Positions 1-8,239 are shown, counted from the stretch's first letter. The stretch is 42,520 nt of DNA from Rhizobium sp. Q54 (GCA_945871805.1 CAMBXE010000011.1:1-42520), one strand, 5' to 3'. Notes: generated by a model from the letters alone, not told the origin. Translations and numbers: made by a program.

Positions 1-3000
1 CTAAAAAAGCTAAATCCAAACTTGCCGGAGCTGGCTTATTCTCACGCTATTTTGCAGATTGCAGAAAAATCTGCCGACAAAACTTTGGCGCAAATTAATC
101 AAGAAAAGCACGCGCTTTTAACCAAGGGTGTGAAGGTTAGTTTTCGTAACGACAAAGGTGTGGTTGAAGAAAAAACGCTGAAGGTTTTTGATTTTGATCA
201 ACCGCTTGAAAACGAATTTTTGGCAGTGAGGCAGTTAGAAATTGTTGGTGAACTTTACAATCGTCGCCCCGATGTGATTGGTTTTGTAAATGGCATTCCG
301 TTGGTGTTTTTTGAGTTGAAGGCGCATCACACCAATCTTGAAGCGGCTTACACCGATAATTTGACTGATTACAAAGACACCATCACCAGCATTTTTCACT
401 GCAACGCTTTTATTATTTTAAGCAATGGCACCGACGCCAAGCTTGGAACCATCACCAGCCCCTACAAATTCTTTTTAGATTGGAAGCGTGTTGAAGAAGA
501 TGAAGAAGGTGTTGTGAGCCTTGATACCATGCTACGAGGCACTTGCGATCGTGCCCGCTTAATTGACTTATTCGAAAACTTTTTACTCTTTGACGGCAAA
601 GATGGCGAGGTGGTAAAAATTATGGCGAAGAATCACCAATTTATTGGCGTGAATAAGGTGATTGGCCAAGCGAAGAATATTGAAGATTTAAAAGGAAAGT
701 TGGGCGTTTTTTGGCATACGCAAGGTTCGGGAAAATCTTATTCGATGGTGTTTTTATGCCAAAAAATTCATCGCAAATTTGGTGGTTCTTACACTTTTTT
801 GATCGTGGTTGATCGCACGGAATTGGAAGGTCAGCTTTACGAAACCTTTACTGGTTGCGGTGCGGTGACTGAAGAAAATATTCGCGCTAAAAACCGCAAT
901 CACTTGCGCGAATTGCTGGCGCAAAATCACCGTTATGTTTTTACGCTGATTCACAAATTTTCAATCGATCCCCAAAAAGAGAGTGAATATCCGCTGATTA
1001 CTGATCGTAAAAATATCATTGTTATTTCGGACGAAGCCCATCGCACGCAGGGCGGAAAGTTTGCTCAGAATATGCGCTTTAACGGAATTCCTAATGCTTC
1101 TTATTTGGGATTTACCGGCACGCCAATCATTAAAGAAGAGCTAGAGTTGACCAAAAATATTTTTGGTGAATATGTTTCTGTTTATGATTTTAAGCGCGCC
1201 ATTGAAGATAAGGCGACGCTGCCTCTGCGCTATTCAAACCGTGGTGAGAAGCTTGGAATTGAAAATCCAGAGCTTGATGAGCGCATGGCTGAAATTATCG
1301 AGAATGAAGATTTAGACGAAGATCAGCGCGCTAAATTACAAAGAGAGTTTGCGCGCAATTATCCAATTTTAACCTCGGAAGCTAGATTGGATGCGATTGC
1401 TAAAGATTTGGTTTGGCACTTCAACGAGCGCGGCTATCAAGGCAAGGCGATGTTTGTGGCGCTTGATAAGCCAACGGCGGTTAGGATGTGCGATCTGGCG
1501 ATGAAATATTGGCCGCAATATGTGACTGAATTGAAGAAGAGAATTGAACAGGCGTCGGACAGCCAAGAAGAATTAAAATTGAAACATCAGCTGAAGCGTG
1601 TTTTAGAAACTGAAGTTTGCGTGGTTGTTAGTAGCGAGCAAAACGAAGTTGATAGGTTTAGAAAGATGAATTTGGAAATTGAGCCTCACCGTAAAAAGAT
1701 GGCGAAGCGTGATTTGGAAAAGGAATTTAAGGAAGATGAAAATCCATTCCGTTTGGCGATTGTTTGTGCGATGTGGATTACTGGTTTTGATGTGCCGTGT
1801 GTTTCGACTATTTATCTCGACAAGCCGATTAAAGGTCACACGCTGATGCAGACAATTGCTAGAGCCAACAGGGTTTATGATGATGAAAAAGAAAATGGCC
1901 TGATTGTTGATTACGGCAATGTTTACAAAAAGCTGGAAGAGGCTTACTCGGTTTATGGCGAAGGTGATAACAAGGGAGCAAAGAATGATGTGAGTGAAAA
2001 TCCGCAAACGCCGGCGGCAAAATTGGAAGGTTTGGTGGTAGAAATTGAATCTTCAATTGGTGCGGTGAAGCAGTTTTTAATTGGTGTGGAATTTGAGCTT
2101 GGTGGCTTGGTGAATGCTACAAGTTCAATGGAAAAATTGGTGCTAATTCAAAAGGCCATGAACTGCATTTGTCTGAATGAAAAAACCCGCGCTGAGTTTG
2201 AATTTATGGCTCGAGATGTGTTTCGTAAATACAAAGCACTTTATCCAGAAGAGCAAATTAAGTCGTTTATCAAAGATCATAATGCCATTGAGGCAATCTA
2301 CGCGCAGCTGAATCAGAAGGTGAAAAGCGCGGATATTACAAGCGTGATTTGCAGGCTTCAGCAAGAGGTGAATATGAGCGTTGTGATTGGAGCTTCAAAT
2401 AATAATGACGACGATTATGTGGATTTAGCGAAGTTGGATTTTGACAAGTTGCGGCAGGCATTTGCCAAATCTAAAAATCAAAACTTGGTGGTTTTTGATC
2501 TGCAAAAAGCAATTGAAAGTAAGTTAGAAAAGATGGTGCAGCAAAATCCATTGCGGCTGGAGTTCTACGAGAAATACAAAAAAATCATCGAGGAATATAA
2601 CGATGGTAAAGATCTGCGAGCCGTACAAAGCGCATTCGAGAATTTGCAAAATTTTATGAAGGAGCTTTCTGTAGAGGAATTACGAGCTATTCATGAAGGG
2701 TTGGACGAAGAAACTCTGGCTATTTTTGACTTAATAAAAAAACCAACTCTGTCCAAAAAAGAAGAGGAAGAAGTAAAAAAAGTTGCGGTAAAAACCCTTC
2801 AAATTCTCAAGGAAGAAAAATTAAAAATTGAGCGTTGGCGTGAAAGCACGCAAGTAGCCGCACAAGTAAGAACTGTTATTTTTGACAGCATGCAGTGGCT
2901 GCCGCAAGAATCTTATATTGATGATGAAGTTAGACAGAAAAGTGATCAAGTTTATCAGCATGTTTATGCAAATTATCCAGGTGGGGATTGCGACACTTAT

Positions 3001-3006
3001 GTTTAG
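1..3006 (+). CDS. hsdR: Type I restriction enzyme R subunit (HsdR), 5'-truncated by window edge
   Basis: ATP-dependent translocase and nuclease subunit of a type I restriction-modification complex; with HsdM and HsdS it pulls in and cuts DNA lacking the host methylation. The frame is open to the window's first base, so the true start lies upstream; the first TTG (22) is not a credible start. Counting from codon 1: the PD-(D/E)xK nuclease has Asp91 (RRPDVIGF) and ELK at 105-107; helicase Walker A HTQGSGKS at 239-246; DEAH at 344-347; GFTGTP (motif III) near 370; motif VI QTIARANR at 617-624; then a long helical C-terminus that would contact HsdM. About 1001 codons are visible, near full length for the family. 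hsdM and hsdS are not in the window and probably lie upstream. No frameshift or missing catalytic residue is seen, so the subunit may be functional. Confidence 0.93.
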   Translation, partial: LKKLNPNLPELAYSHAILQIAEKSADKTLAQINQEKHALLTKGVKVSFRNDKGVVEEKTLKVFDFDQPLENEFLAVRQLEIVGELYNRRPDVIGFVNGIPLVFFELKAHHTNLEAAYTDNLTDYKDTITSIFHCNAFIILSNGTDAKLGTITSPYKFFLDWKRVEEDEEGVVSLDTMLRGTCDRARLIDLFENFLLFDGKDGEVVKIMAKNHQFIGVNKVIGQAKNIEDLKGKLGVFWHTQGSGKSYSMVFLCQKIHRKFGGSYTFLIVVDRTELEGQLYETFTGCGAVTEENIRAKNRNHLRELLAQNHRYVFTLIHKFSIDPQKESEYPLITDRKNIIVISDEAHRTQGGKFAQNMRFNGIPNASYLGFTGTPIIKEELELTKNIFGEYVSVYDFKRAIEDKATLPLRYSNRGEKLGIENPELDERMAEIIENEDLDEDQRAKLQREFARNYPILTSEARLDAIAKDLVWHFNERGYQGKAMFVALDKPTAVRMCDLAMKYWPQYVTELKKRIEQASDSQEELKLKHQLKRVLETEVCVVVSSEQNEVDRFRKMNLEIEPHRKKMAKRDLEKEFKEDENPFRLAIVCAMWITGFDVPCVSTIYLDKPIKGHTLMQTIARANRVYDDEKENGLIVDYGNVYKKLEEAYSVYGEGDNKGAKNDVSENPQTPAAKLEGLVVEIESSIGAVKQFLIGVEFELGGLVNATSSMEKLVLIQKAMNCICLNEKTRAEFEFMARDVFRKYKALYPEEQIKSFIKDHNAIEAIYAQLNQKVKSADITSVICRLQQEVNMSVVIGASNNNDDDYVDLAKLDFDKLRQAFAKSKNQNLVVFDLQKAIESKLEKMVQQNPLRLEFYEKYKKIIEEYNDGKDLRAVQSAFENLQNFMKELSVEELRAIHEGLDEETLAIFDLIKKPTLSKKEEEEVKKVAVKTLQILKEEKLKIERWRESTQVAAQVRTVIFDSMQWLPQESYIDDEVRQKSDQVYQHVYANYPGGDCDTYV

Positions 3007-3030
3007 ATTTATGAAAAGGTGTCGAATCCC
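2984..3030 (+). terminator. Stem-loop spanning the hsdR stop codon
   Basis: GGGATT-g-CGACAC (2984-2996) pairs with GTGTCGAATCCC (3019-3030) with one bulged base. The loop contains the hsdR stop. There is no strong T-run after it, so it may be a weak terminator or only an RNA structure. Confidence 0.4.
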
Positions 3031-3373
3031 GACGCCCCAACAATTAGTTTGTTTTTACTAAGTATGAGTTTGACTCACCAACTCTCCAAGAAGTACTAAA
3101 GCGTTGGTTTTTTATTTCTTTGATTGCACGCGTTGCAATTTTTTTCTGCAGAAAAAAATTGTCGAACCTCATCGGAAGTGACCCTTGCCTATCCTTCCAA
3201 GTGGCCATATAACAAAAAAAGCCCGTCTAGCTTGCGCTAACGGGCTTTTTTGTTATATGGCCTCCGCGCTGTGTACATGTTCCGAACTGAGAGGTATGAG
3301 GAAGTGATGAATTTTAGAACTATTGCTCAGAATTTTAAATTTTAGCAAAATTTAATAGCACTTTATTCGCAGT
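3007..3373. other. Intergenic stretch between hsdR and the Fic gene
   Basis: About 370 bases with no convincing ORF. It holds the second arm of the hsdR stem-loop, a small CTGCAG-centred inverted repeat near 3145-3170 (TTTTTTTCTGCAGAAAAAAA-like) and the strong terminator at 3203-3262. The 3' end is AT-rich and probably carries the promoter of the Fic gene, but no clear -35/-10 pair was recognised. Confidence 0.5.
3203..3262 (+). terminator. Long bidirectional hairpin terminator
   Basis: Arms of about 22 bases (GGCCATATAACAAAAAA.. then GCCCG, and CGGGCTTTTTTGTTATATGG..) are complementary apart from one extra A. The 15-base loop itself contains TAGC/GCTA. GC-rich core next to A/T runs on both sides fits rho-independent termination in both directions. 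Confidence 0.8.
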
Positions 3374-3415
3374 TTGTTAGTATTAGCTCTACCAACAAAT
3401 TTAAAAACGAATCAA

Positions 3416-4522
3416 ATGACATTCGCGCCAAAGTTCCAAATTACAGCGACTATCTCAAAAAGTCTAATGACCGTTGAGGCGAATAAGGAGGTGGTAAATA
3501 GCCTTCCGATAACGCCTAAAATTTTAGCGTCACTCAGGGAAAGTGCAAAACTGATCACTACGCATTATTCAGCGATGATTGAAGGCAATAAATTGAATGA
3601 GAAAGAAATTATTAAGGTCGTCAAAAGCAAGTCCGTTGGCAAAATCAAACCCAAGCAGCGCGATGAAAAAGAAGTTTTGGGATACTACGCCGCACTAGAA
3701 CATGTTCATCAAATCGCCGATAAAAACCCACTTCTGAATGAAAAAATAATCCAAACCATTCACGCAATTGTGATGAGTTCTGGAAATCCAAAAGCCAAAC
3801 CAACCAAATATCGCGATGGTCAGAATGTTATTCGAGATAGTAGAAGCGGAGCGATAGTTTATATGCCGCCAGAAGCGAAAGATGTATCAGATTTGATGTT
3901 GCAAATGACAAATTGGATCAACAAAGAATTAATAAAAAAAGACCTACCTCTTCCAATCGTCGCTGCAATCGCTCACTACCAATTCGCCACCATCCACCCT
4001 TACTACGACGGCAACGGAAGAACGGCGCGACTTCTTACAACTCTCATTCTTCACCTCAGCGGCTACGGTTTAAAAGGCATTTACTGCTTGGAAGAATATT
4101 ACGCCAAAGATCTAGGTTCTTACTACCAAGCTTTAAGCATTGGCAACCATCACAATTACTACATAGGAAGAGCTGAGAGCGACATCACCAGCTTCATTGA
4201 ATATTTTTGCGTTGGTATGGCAAAGTCTTTCGAAAGCGTTAGAAAAAATATTATCTCAAGCCTACAAAATAAAGGTGATGAAAGCGACAAATCAGATCTG
4301 CTTTATCACTTAGATGAAAGGCAAAAACGGGCTTTGGATTTATTTTTAAAACAAAAAATCATCGCCACTAAAGATGTGGCACTGCTTCTTGGTCTTGGGA
4401 TCAGAGCTGCTAACAATATTTGCAACAAATGGCTTGAGGCTGGTTTTATTGAAGCAAGCTCAGAAGCGAAAAAAAATCGTGGTTACTTTTTAGGGAAGAA
4501 GTGGCGGAAGTTGGTTGAATGA
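3416..4522 (+). CDS. Fic-domain protein (class II, N-terminal inhibitory motif) with C-terminal winged helix
   Basis: Likely Fic AMP-transferase or deAMPylase, modifying Ser/Thr/Tyr hydroxyls of a target protein. From the ATG at 3416 (368 aa): inhibitory helix motif (S/T)xxxE(G/N) seen as SAMIEG at residues 52-57, and the Fic active-site loop HPYYDGNGR at 194-202 with the catalytic His194. The inhibitory motif before the Fic core defines class II. The last about 70 residues look like a winged-helix DNA-binding domain, as is common in Fic proteins of the Fic/DOC 'filamentation' family found in mobile islands. A TTG 14 codons upstream (3374) is in frame, but nothing favours it. All core residues are present, so it looks active. 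It lies in the same accessory island as hsdR; there is no obvious antitoxin gene, consistent with inhibition in cis. Confidence 0.88.
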   Translation: MTFAPKFQITATISKSLMTVEANKEVVNSLPITPKILASLRESAKLITTHYSAMIEGNKLNEKEIIKVVKSKSVGKIKPKQRDEKEVLGYYAALEHVHQIADKNPLLNEKIIQTIHAIVMSSGNPKAKPTKYRDGQNVIRDSRSGAIVYMPPEAKDVSDLMLQMTNWINKELIKKDLPLPIVAAIAHYQFATIHPYYDGNGRTARLLTTLILHLSGYGLKGIYCLEEYYAKDLGSYYQALSIGNHHNYYIGRAESDITSFIEYFCVGMAKSFESVRKNIISSLQNKGDESDKSDLLYHLDERQKRALDLFLKQKIIATKDVALLLGLGIRAANNICNKWLEAGFIEASSEAKKNRGYFLGKKWRKLVE

Positions 4523-4546
4523 TTTAAAAATAAATGAAAAACAAAA

Positions 4547-4789
4547 ATGGCATTTAACGAGAATACAAGAGTCAAAATCCCTGCAATACTGCATTTGTGT
4601 AGATTGGGGCACAAGTACCTTTCATTGAAAAATGCTCAACAGGATGAATCTTCTAATATTTTCACTGATATTTTTAGAGACAGCGTTTCCGGAATTAATT
4701 CCGATCTAAGTGCGAGTGAAAAAATTGATTCATGTAAAAGAGTTTTATTCTCAGATGCTTTTTTACATGGTTGCCAGCAGTTGGGTTAG
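4547..4789 (+). pseudogene. 5' remnant of a second hsdR-like gene
   Basis: The first 55-60 residues (MAFNENTRVKIPAILHL at the start, then LGHKYLSLKNA and IFTDIFRDSVSGIN) match what I recall of the N-terminus of a different type I HsdR subfamily than the one at 1-3006. Similarity fades at about position 4725, near a run of six A, and the frame closes at 4789 after only 80 codons. The nuclease and helicase parts are absent. I infer a deletion or recombination scar fused to the next ORF's 5' region. It could still be translated as a short peptide. The assignment rests on recalled family similarity and needs a search. Confidence 0.6.
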
Positions 4790-5294
4790 TTCAAAAGATG
4801 CTGAAATTATGAGAAGTAGTCTGAGGGTCATAAACCATAGACAAAATACCGAGGTTCAAAATGAAGATGAAAGTTTTAGTGATGATCACGCTTTTCTTCA
4901 AAGCTTACTTCCAAAAGTAAATGAGTGCATAAAAAGCAGTGATTATCGAGGTGCTTTAAATTCGATAAATTTCTGTCTTAGTTACATGAAGGCTCTTGAT
5001 TGTATCAATCCGGTCGTTGCTCAATTAAAATTTCAGAAATTTGCTTGTCATGCGCATCTAAAGGAAAGAGGAAGTGCTATCGATTCTTACAAGAGTTTTG
5101 AAGAATTTGCAAAAAGCCATCCAGATTGCGCAGATGATTCTCATAGCAGAACAGCAAATAAAATTTTTCGCGATAATTTTGGCACCTCTTTACAAGAAGA
5201 GATGGGAGATCAAGCCCCTAATAGCGCAATCAGACCAGCAAGTGGATCGACTCTGAGTAGAAGAGGTCACGCTAGATTGAATAGCGTTCACTAG
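4755..5294 (+). CDS. Hypothetical helical protein, possibly TPR-like
   Basis: Not recognised. The frame is open from GTG 4710; ATG 4755 (after AAAAGAG) and ATG 4767 are the likely starts, giving about 175-180 aa. The middle (about residues 60-150) is helical, with alternating small and aromatic residues in two or three helix pairs (SSDYRGALNSINFCLSYM, AHLKERGSAIDSYKSF) spaced like TPR units. The C-terminus is Ser/Arg-rich and probably disordered. It overlaps the hsdR remnant in another frame, so its 5' end may be a recombination product. There is no signal peptide or clear membrane segment. Function unknown. Confidence 0.4.
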   Translation: MLFYMVASSWVSSKDAEIMRSSLRVINHRQNTEVQNEDESFSDDHAFLQSLLPKVNECIKSSDYRGALNSINFCLSYMKALDCINPVVAQLKFQKFACHAHLKERGSAIDSYKSFEEFAKSHPDCADDSHSRTANKIFRDNFGTSLQEEMGDQAPNSAIRPASGSTLSRRGHARLNSVH

Positions 5295-5363
5295 ATTACT
5301 TATGCTAGCATAAGGAATCTTTCTGCTAGCAGCAATCTACAGGTACGAAATCCCCCAAATACG

Positions 5364-5395
5364 GTTCCAACATAATACTAATTTTATGTTGGAAC
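5364..5395. repeat. 12-base perfect inverted repeat before a short ORF
   Basis: GTTCCAACATAA (5364-5375) and TTATGTTGGAAC (5384-5395) are perfect complements around an 8-base loop. It ends one base before the GTG at 5396, so it could be an operator, an RNA hairpin masking the start, or an insertion-site relic. Confidence 0.6.
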
Positions 5396-5599
5396 GTGTC
5401 AGATTTAACAAAATCAATCCAAGCTCTGTATCAAGACCGAATCTCGCAAGAGACCGCTGAGATTGCCTCTGGCAATCTCGTGGAATTTTTTCGGGTTTTG
5501 CAAGGCGTGGATGAGAGGCTTCAGCGTAATGAACTGTACCCTTTTTTTAAACAACTTCTCCCTCTCAAATTAACAACTGAAATTACTCATAATTTCTAA
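5396..5599 (+). CDS. Short hypothetical ORF (67 aa)
   Basis: Not recognised. It starts at GTG directly after a perfect inverted repeat and encodes an acidic/amphipathic helical sequence (MSDLTKSIQALYQDRIS..). No Shine-Dalgarno is obvious and no homologue comes to mind. It lies between the unknown protein and the IS remnant, so it may be the broken start of a gene interrupted by the IS. Weak call. Confidence 0.2.
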   Translation: MSDLTKSIQALYQDRISQETAEIASGNLVEFFRVLQGVDERLQRNELYPFFKQLLPLKLTTEITHNF

Positions 5600-5643
5600 C
5601 AATTAATGATTCCAGTTTTTCTACTTTTCTTCTTCTAACCATT

Positions 5644-5689
5644 CCGCCCCGCAGCCAATCTTAAGATCTTAAGATTGGCTGCGGGGCGG
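5644..5689. repeat. 46-base perfect palindrome
   Basis: Two 23-base arms (from CCGCCCCGCAGCC.. to ..GGCTGCGGGGCGG, centred on AAGATCTT) are perfectly complementary with no spacer. It sits 10 bases past the stop of the IS3 orfB remnant. It may be a bidirectional terminator or a fused/duplicated element end. Confidence 0.85.
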
Positions 5690-5698
5690 CGCGAAATT

Positions 5699-6728
5699 TC
5701 AGGCTGTGAGTTTTTCTGAATTTTCGCTGATGGAGCTTTGTCGCAAGCATCTTTGGTAAAAGATGGCTGGCGGCATTTTTAAGGCAGAGTGGATTCGCCG
5801 GTGGTTGTAGTAGTGAATTTGCAAAGCAATTGCCTCGAATAACTCGCCCCTAGTTTCGTAAATATTTGGATGACCCAGCTCGAGCTTAAACTTTTGGTAA
5901 AAGGATTCTTGCTTGCCGTTCTGCCACGGGCTGCTTTTAGCACTCATCGAAGCTTGGATGTTTTGCGTGATTAGAATATAGCTCAAATCCTTGCTGCGAT
6001 ACTCACTGCCTTGATCGGAATGGGAAGATCTCCGGAGACTTGCTTCTTCTACCTAGCGCGACCCTGAGCGCTTCAGTGACGAGCTGTGAATTATGCCTCA
6101 CGCCAAAATTCCAACCAATGATTTCTCGAGTGTAGGCATCAAGCACCGTCGCCAAATAAACGAACTTGCTGTTTGGTTGCGGCAAGTAAGTGAAGTACTC
6201 GCGGACTTTTAATTTTTAATCGAGCGAGTTGCAATTGCTAAAGCAATTGTCAGAAACCCAAGCCTGATTCGGCTTGTTTACCACCGCTTTAGCAAAAAGA
6301 TTTTGATGGCGATTGGCGCTTGATAAATCGCGACCACTTCTAACCTTTGGCTGACGATTTAGTGACCTTCTTGCCTTGAGTCCAAAGAGTCTCATCACGC
6401 GACGAACTCGCTTGTGGTTGATTCCTAAAGTTAAAGCAATGCGTCGGTGGCCATAAGCTTTGTGCTCAACTATCACCGCCTCAATCTGATTTTTTAACTC
6501 AAGATCTTTTGCCGGAAGTCGTGGTTGGTAATAAGGATTCTGTCGAGAAATTCCGACCTTTTCTGTGACGGCAGATTTGCCGGCAACAGACTTTCTGCCA
6601 AGGTTGTCTTTCCCTTGGGCAGATGAAGAAAAATGCTTCACGATTGCTTTTTTCTTAGCGCTTTTTTTTCCCGAGCTTTGACTCAGCAACCAGTGATCCG
6701 ATGATTGAAAGCAAAGCCTCATTCTCAC
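5699..6728 (-). pseudogene. IS3-family transposase orfB, disrupted
   Basis: DDE (rve) integrase-type transposase in pieces. 6728-6216 carries the HTH_21-like part (YGHRRIALTLGINHKRVRR) and the first Asp motif WVSD, then an apparent insertion with an in-frame stop at 6216. The same frame resumes at EYFTYLPQPNSKFVYLATVL and runs to 6003. A frameshift near 6020 moves the second Asp motif (HSDQGSEYRSKDLS) and the Glu motif (PWQNGKQESFYQKFKLE) into the frame ending at 5699. All three DDE residues are still readable, but not in one frame, so the gene is inactive as assembled. The element presumably interrupted the recombinase upstream of the tRNA. Confidence 0.85.
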
Positions 6729-6984
6729 GTCGAAGCTTTGATAACTCTAACACCGCACTTGATTGGTTGGCTTTACGCCCCAACAGCTTGTAGATGGTTT
6801 TTGCAACAACGCCATATTCTTTGGACAGCTCTGACACTTTCTCACCATTATCTGTGACGCGATGGATGATTTCTTTTTTTGAGTTTCGTTTAAAGTGGGA
6901 TAGCCTCTTGGTATAATTTCTCCTGAAAATTGATGGATTAAAATTAACCAGTGAAAGTGAAAAATTAAGCTGGGATTGCATCAA
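6655..6984 (-). CDS. IS3-family orfA (HTH_Tnp_1 protein)
   Basis: DNA-binding accessory ORF of an IS3 element: helix-turn-helix (EIIHRVTDNGEKVSELSKEYG, then VAKTIYKLLG) followed by a leucine-zipper-like helix (ELSKLRRENEALLSIIGSL). It overlaps orfB by 74 bases. A run of eight A on the coding strand (6669-6662) lies in the overlap, a plausible -1 slippage site of the kind that makes the OrfAB fusion in this family. The first about 30 residues do not look typical, so the real start may be internal. Confidence 0.75.
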   Translation of the reverse strand: MMQSQLNFSLSLVNFNPSIFRRNYTKRLSHFKRNSKKEIIHRVTDNGEKVSELSKEYGVVAKTIYKLLGRKANQSSAVLELSKLRRENEALLSIIGSLVAESKLGKKKR

Positions 6985-7016
6985 TTTGAGGAGGGAGAGA
7001 GTGTCTTAAAAAATGG

Positions 7017-7271
7017 GTACATTGCCCTGACAATAGCTTCAACAAGAATGTCATGACCATCTTTGAATTGGCTTCAAAGGCACATGACCTTTTCAAAAGT
7101 TCGGAACTGGAAGAAAAAAGGAGAATTATCGCGTTAGTATTTCCGAACTTGGAAATGAACTCTGCGAAGCTAGTGTTTACGCTGCGTAAACCGTTTGATA
7201 TGATGATGAATTTGAGCCATCGTCAAGAATGGCTCCCCGGGAAGGATTCGAACCTCCGACCAAGTGATTAA
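7017..7271 (+). pseudogene. C-terminal remnant of a serine site-specific recombinase, ending in antisense tRNA
   Basis: The tail (FELASKAHDLFKSSELEEKR, then IIALVFPNLEMNSAKLVF, TLRKPFD) resembles the C-terminal end of large serine recombinases of the resolvase/invertase superfamily, which commonly read ILELA..LF..S...EKR..I..VF.NL...GKKL.. . The final 14 codons (EWLPGKDSNLRPSD) are the antisense of the tRNA-Asn 3' half, so the gene uses the tRNA as its 3' end. The catalytic N-terminus and zinc-ribbon region are missing; the IS element abuts the 5' side. Family assignment is by recall. The first ATG in frame is at 7053, but the frame is open further up. Confidence 0.6.
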
Positions 7272-7304
7272 CAGTCACTTGCTCTACCACTGAGCTACCG
7301 AGGA
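7230..7304 (-). tRNA. tRNA-Asn (GTT)
   Basis: 75 bases on the reverse strand, from TCCTCGG.. to ..CCGGGGA-G-CCA. The 7-bp acceptor stem pairs (one G-T), the D-arm reads AGCTCAGTGGTAGAGC, the anticodon loop is CTGTTAAT with anticodon GTT, and the T-arm holds GGTTCGAATCC. CCA is encoded. It marks the junction of the island (lower coordinates) with the core chromosome. Confidence 0.96.
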
Positions 7305-7403
7305 ATAAGAAAGAAACTTTAAGGGCGCGCAACCTATGAACAGATTCTAGTAAATCAAGTCTTGGGCAATCTCCTTAAAAATCCTCAGATAAAATAAACA
7401 AAA

Positions 7404-7437
7404 AAATGGGGCCGAAACTTAAGCTTCAGCCCCATTT
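7404..7437 (-). terminator. Terminator of the Bax inhibitor-1 family gene
   Basis: On the reverse strand AAATGGGGC pairs with GCCCCATTT around a 16-base loop and is followed by a run of T. It lies 16 bases past the stop of the gene at 7453-8169. Confidence 0.85.
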
Positions 7438-7452
7438 GTGATTTAAGAAATT

Positions 7453-8169
7453 TTACTTTCTGTCGCCGAATAGTTGCAACAACATGATGAACAAGTTGAT
7501 GAAATCCATGTAAAGATTCAATGCCCCCATGACTGCGGCCTTGCCAACCATTTCGCTATTGCCAGCGAATTGGTAGTAAGTTTGTTTGATGCGCTGAGTG
7601 TCGTAAGCAGTTAATCCAATAAAAAGGAAAGTTCCGATTACCGAAAGTGCGAATTGCATCGCTGAACTTTTCAAAAAGATATTCACCAAAGAAGCGATGA
7701 TTAAGCCAATTAATCCCATCATTAGGAATGATCCCATGCCGGTTAAATCTTTTTTAGTTGTGTATCCATAAAGACTCATTGAGCCAAAAACTGAAGCTGT
7801 AATGAAAAAGATGCGCGCAATGCTAGTGTTGGTGTAAACTACGAAGATTGTCGACAAAGACAGGCCCATCAAGGTGGAGTAAATCCAGAGATAGGTTTGT
7901 GCTTGTGCGGCTGAAATTTTATTTAACTTGTGAGCAAAAAATATTACGAAACCAAGTGGTGCAAGCATCACAACGAAAGCCAAAGGCGAACCGAAGAATA
8001 ATTGCATCAAAGCTGGAGAGCTAGAAACCAAAAAAGCGGTAACGCCAGAAATGCCGAGAGCGATAGCCATGAAGTTGTAAACTTTAACCATATAAGCACG
8101 CAATGAAGCGTCATATGTTGAAGTTCTTGTCGCTGCCGAAGCAAACGAAGTTTTGCTGTTGAAATCCAT
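7453..8169 (-). CDS. Bax inhibitor-1/YccA family membrane protein
   Basis: 238-aa integral membrane protein of the BI-1 (UPF0005, TMBIM) family, putative pH-gated Ca2+ leak channel in the inner membrane. About seven hydrophobic segments follow a soluble Ser/Thr-rich N-terminus of about 25 residues. The family's hallmarks near the C-terminus are present: GLTAYDTQRIK and the ending ALNLYMDFINLFIMLLQLFG. The Asp residues of those motifs form the proposed pH sensor. AAGAGG lies 5-10 bases before the ATG and a strong terminator follows, so it is a single-gene unit, divergent from aroK. Confidence 0.93.
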   Translation of the reverse strand: MDFNSKTSFASAATRTSTYDASLRAYMVKVYNFMAIALGISGVTAFLVSSSPALMQLFFGSPLAFVVMLAPLGFVIFFAHKLNKISAAQAQTYLWIYSTLMGLSLSTIFVVYTNTSIARIFFITASVFGSMSLYGYTTKKDLTGMGSFLMMGLIGLIIASLVNIFLKSSAMQFALSVIGTFLFIGLTAYDTQRIKQTYYQFAGNSEMVGKAAVMGALNLYMDFINLFIMLLQLFGDRK

Positions 8170-8239
8170 TGAGACCTCTTGAAATTGTTAATTAGGAAGG
8201 TCGGCGATCTAAGTCGGCTAAACTCTTTTTCAAGAAGTT

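Larger units (their letters stand above)
5644..7019 (-). mobile_element. Decayed IS3-family insertion sequence
   Basis: Contains overlapping orfA and a broken orfB on the reverse strand with an A-run at their overlap, the typical IS3 layout. The orfA-side end probably lies close to 7019, where the reverse strand reads TGTACCCATTTTTTAAG; no matching terminal inverted repeat was found on the orfB side, where the 46-base palindrome stands instead. Both boundaries are therefore estimates. Because orfB is disrupted, the element should not transpose by itself. Confidence 0.65.

Noticed and set aside
3011-3040. tRNA-like T-arm sequence (GTGTCGAATCCCGACGCCCC)
   Set aside because: It pairs instead with the end of hsdR as a hairpin, and no D-arm, anticodon arm or acceptor partner is found upstream.
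7227-7271. WLPGKDSNLRPSD as a true protein domain
   Set aside because: It is antisense tRNA sequence; kept only as evidence of the attachment site.
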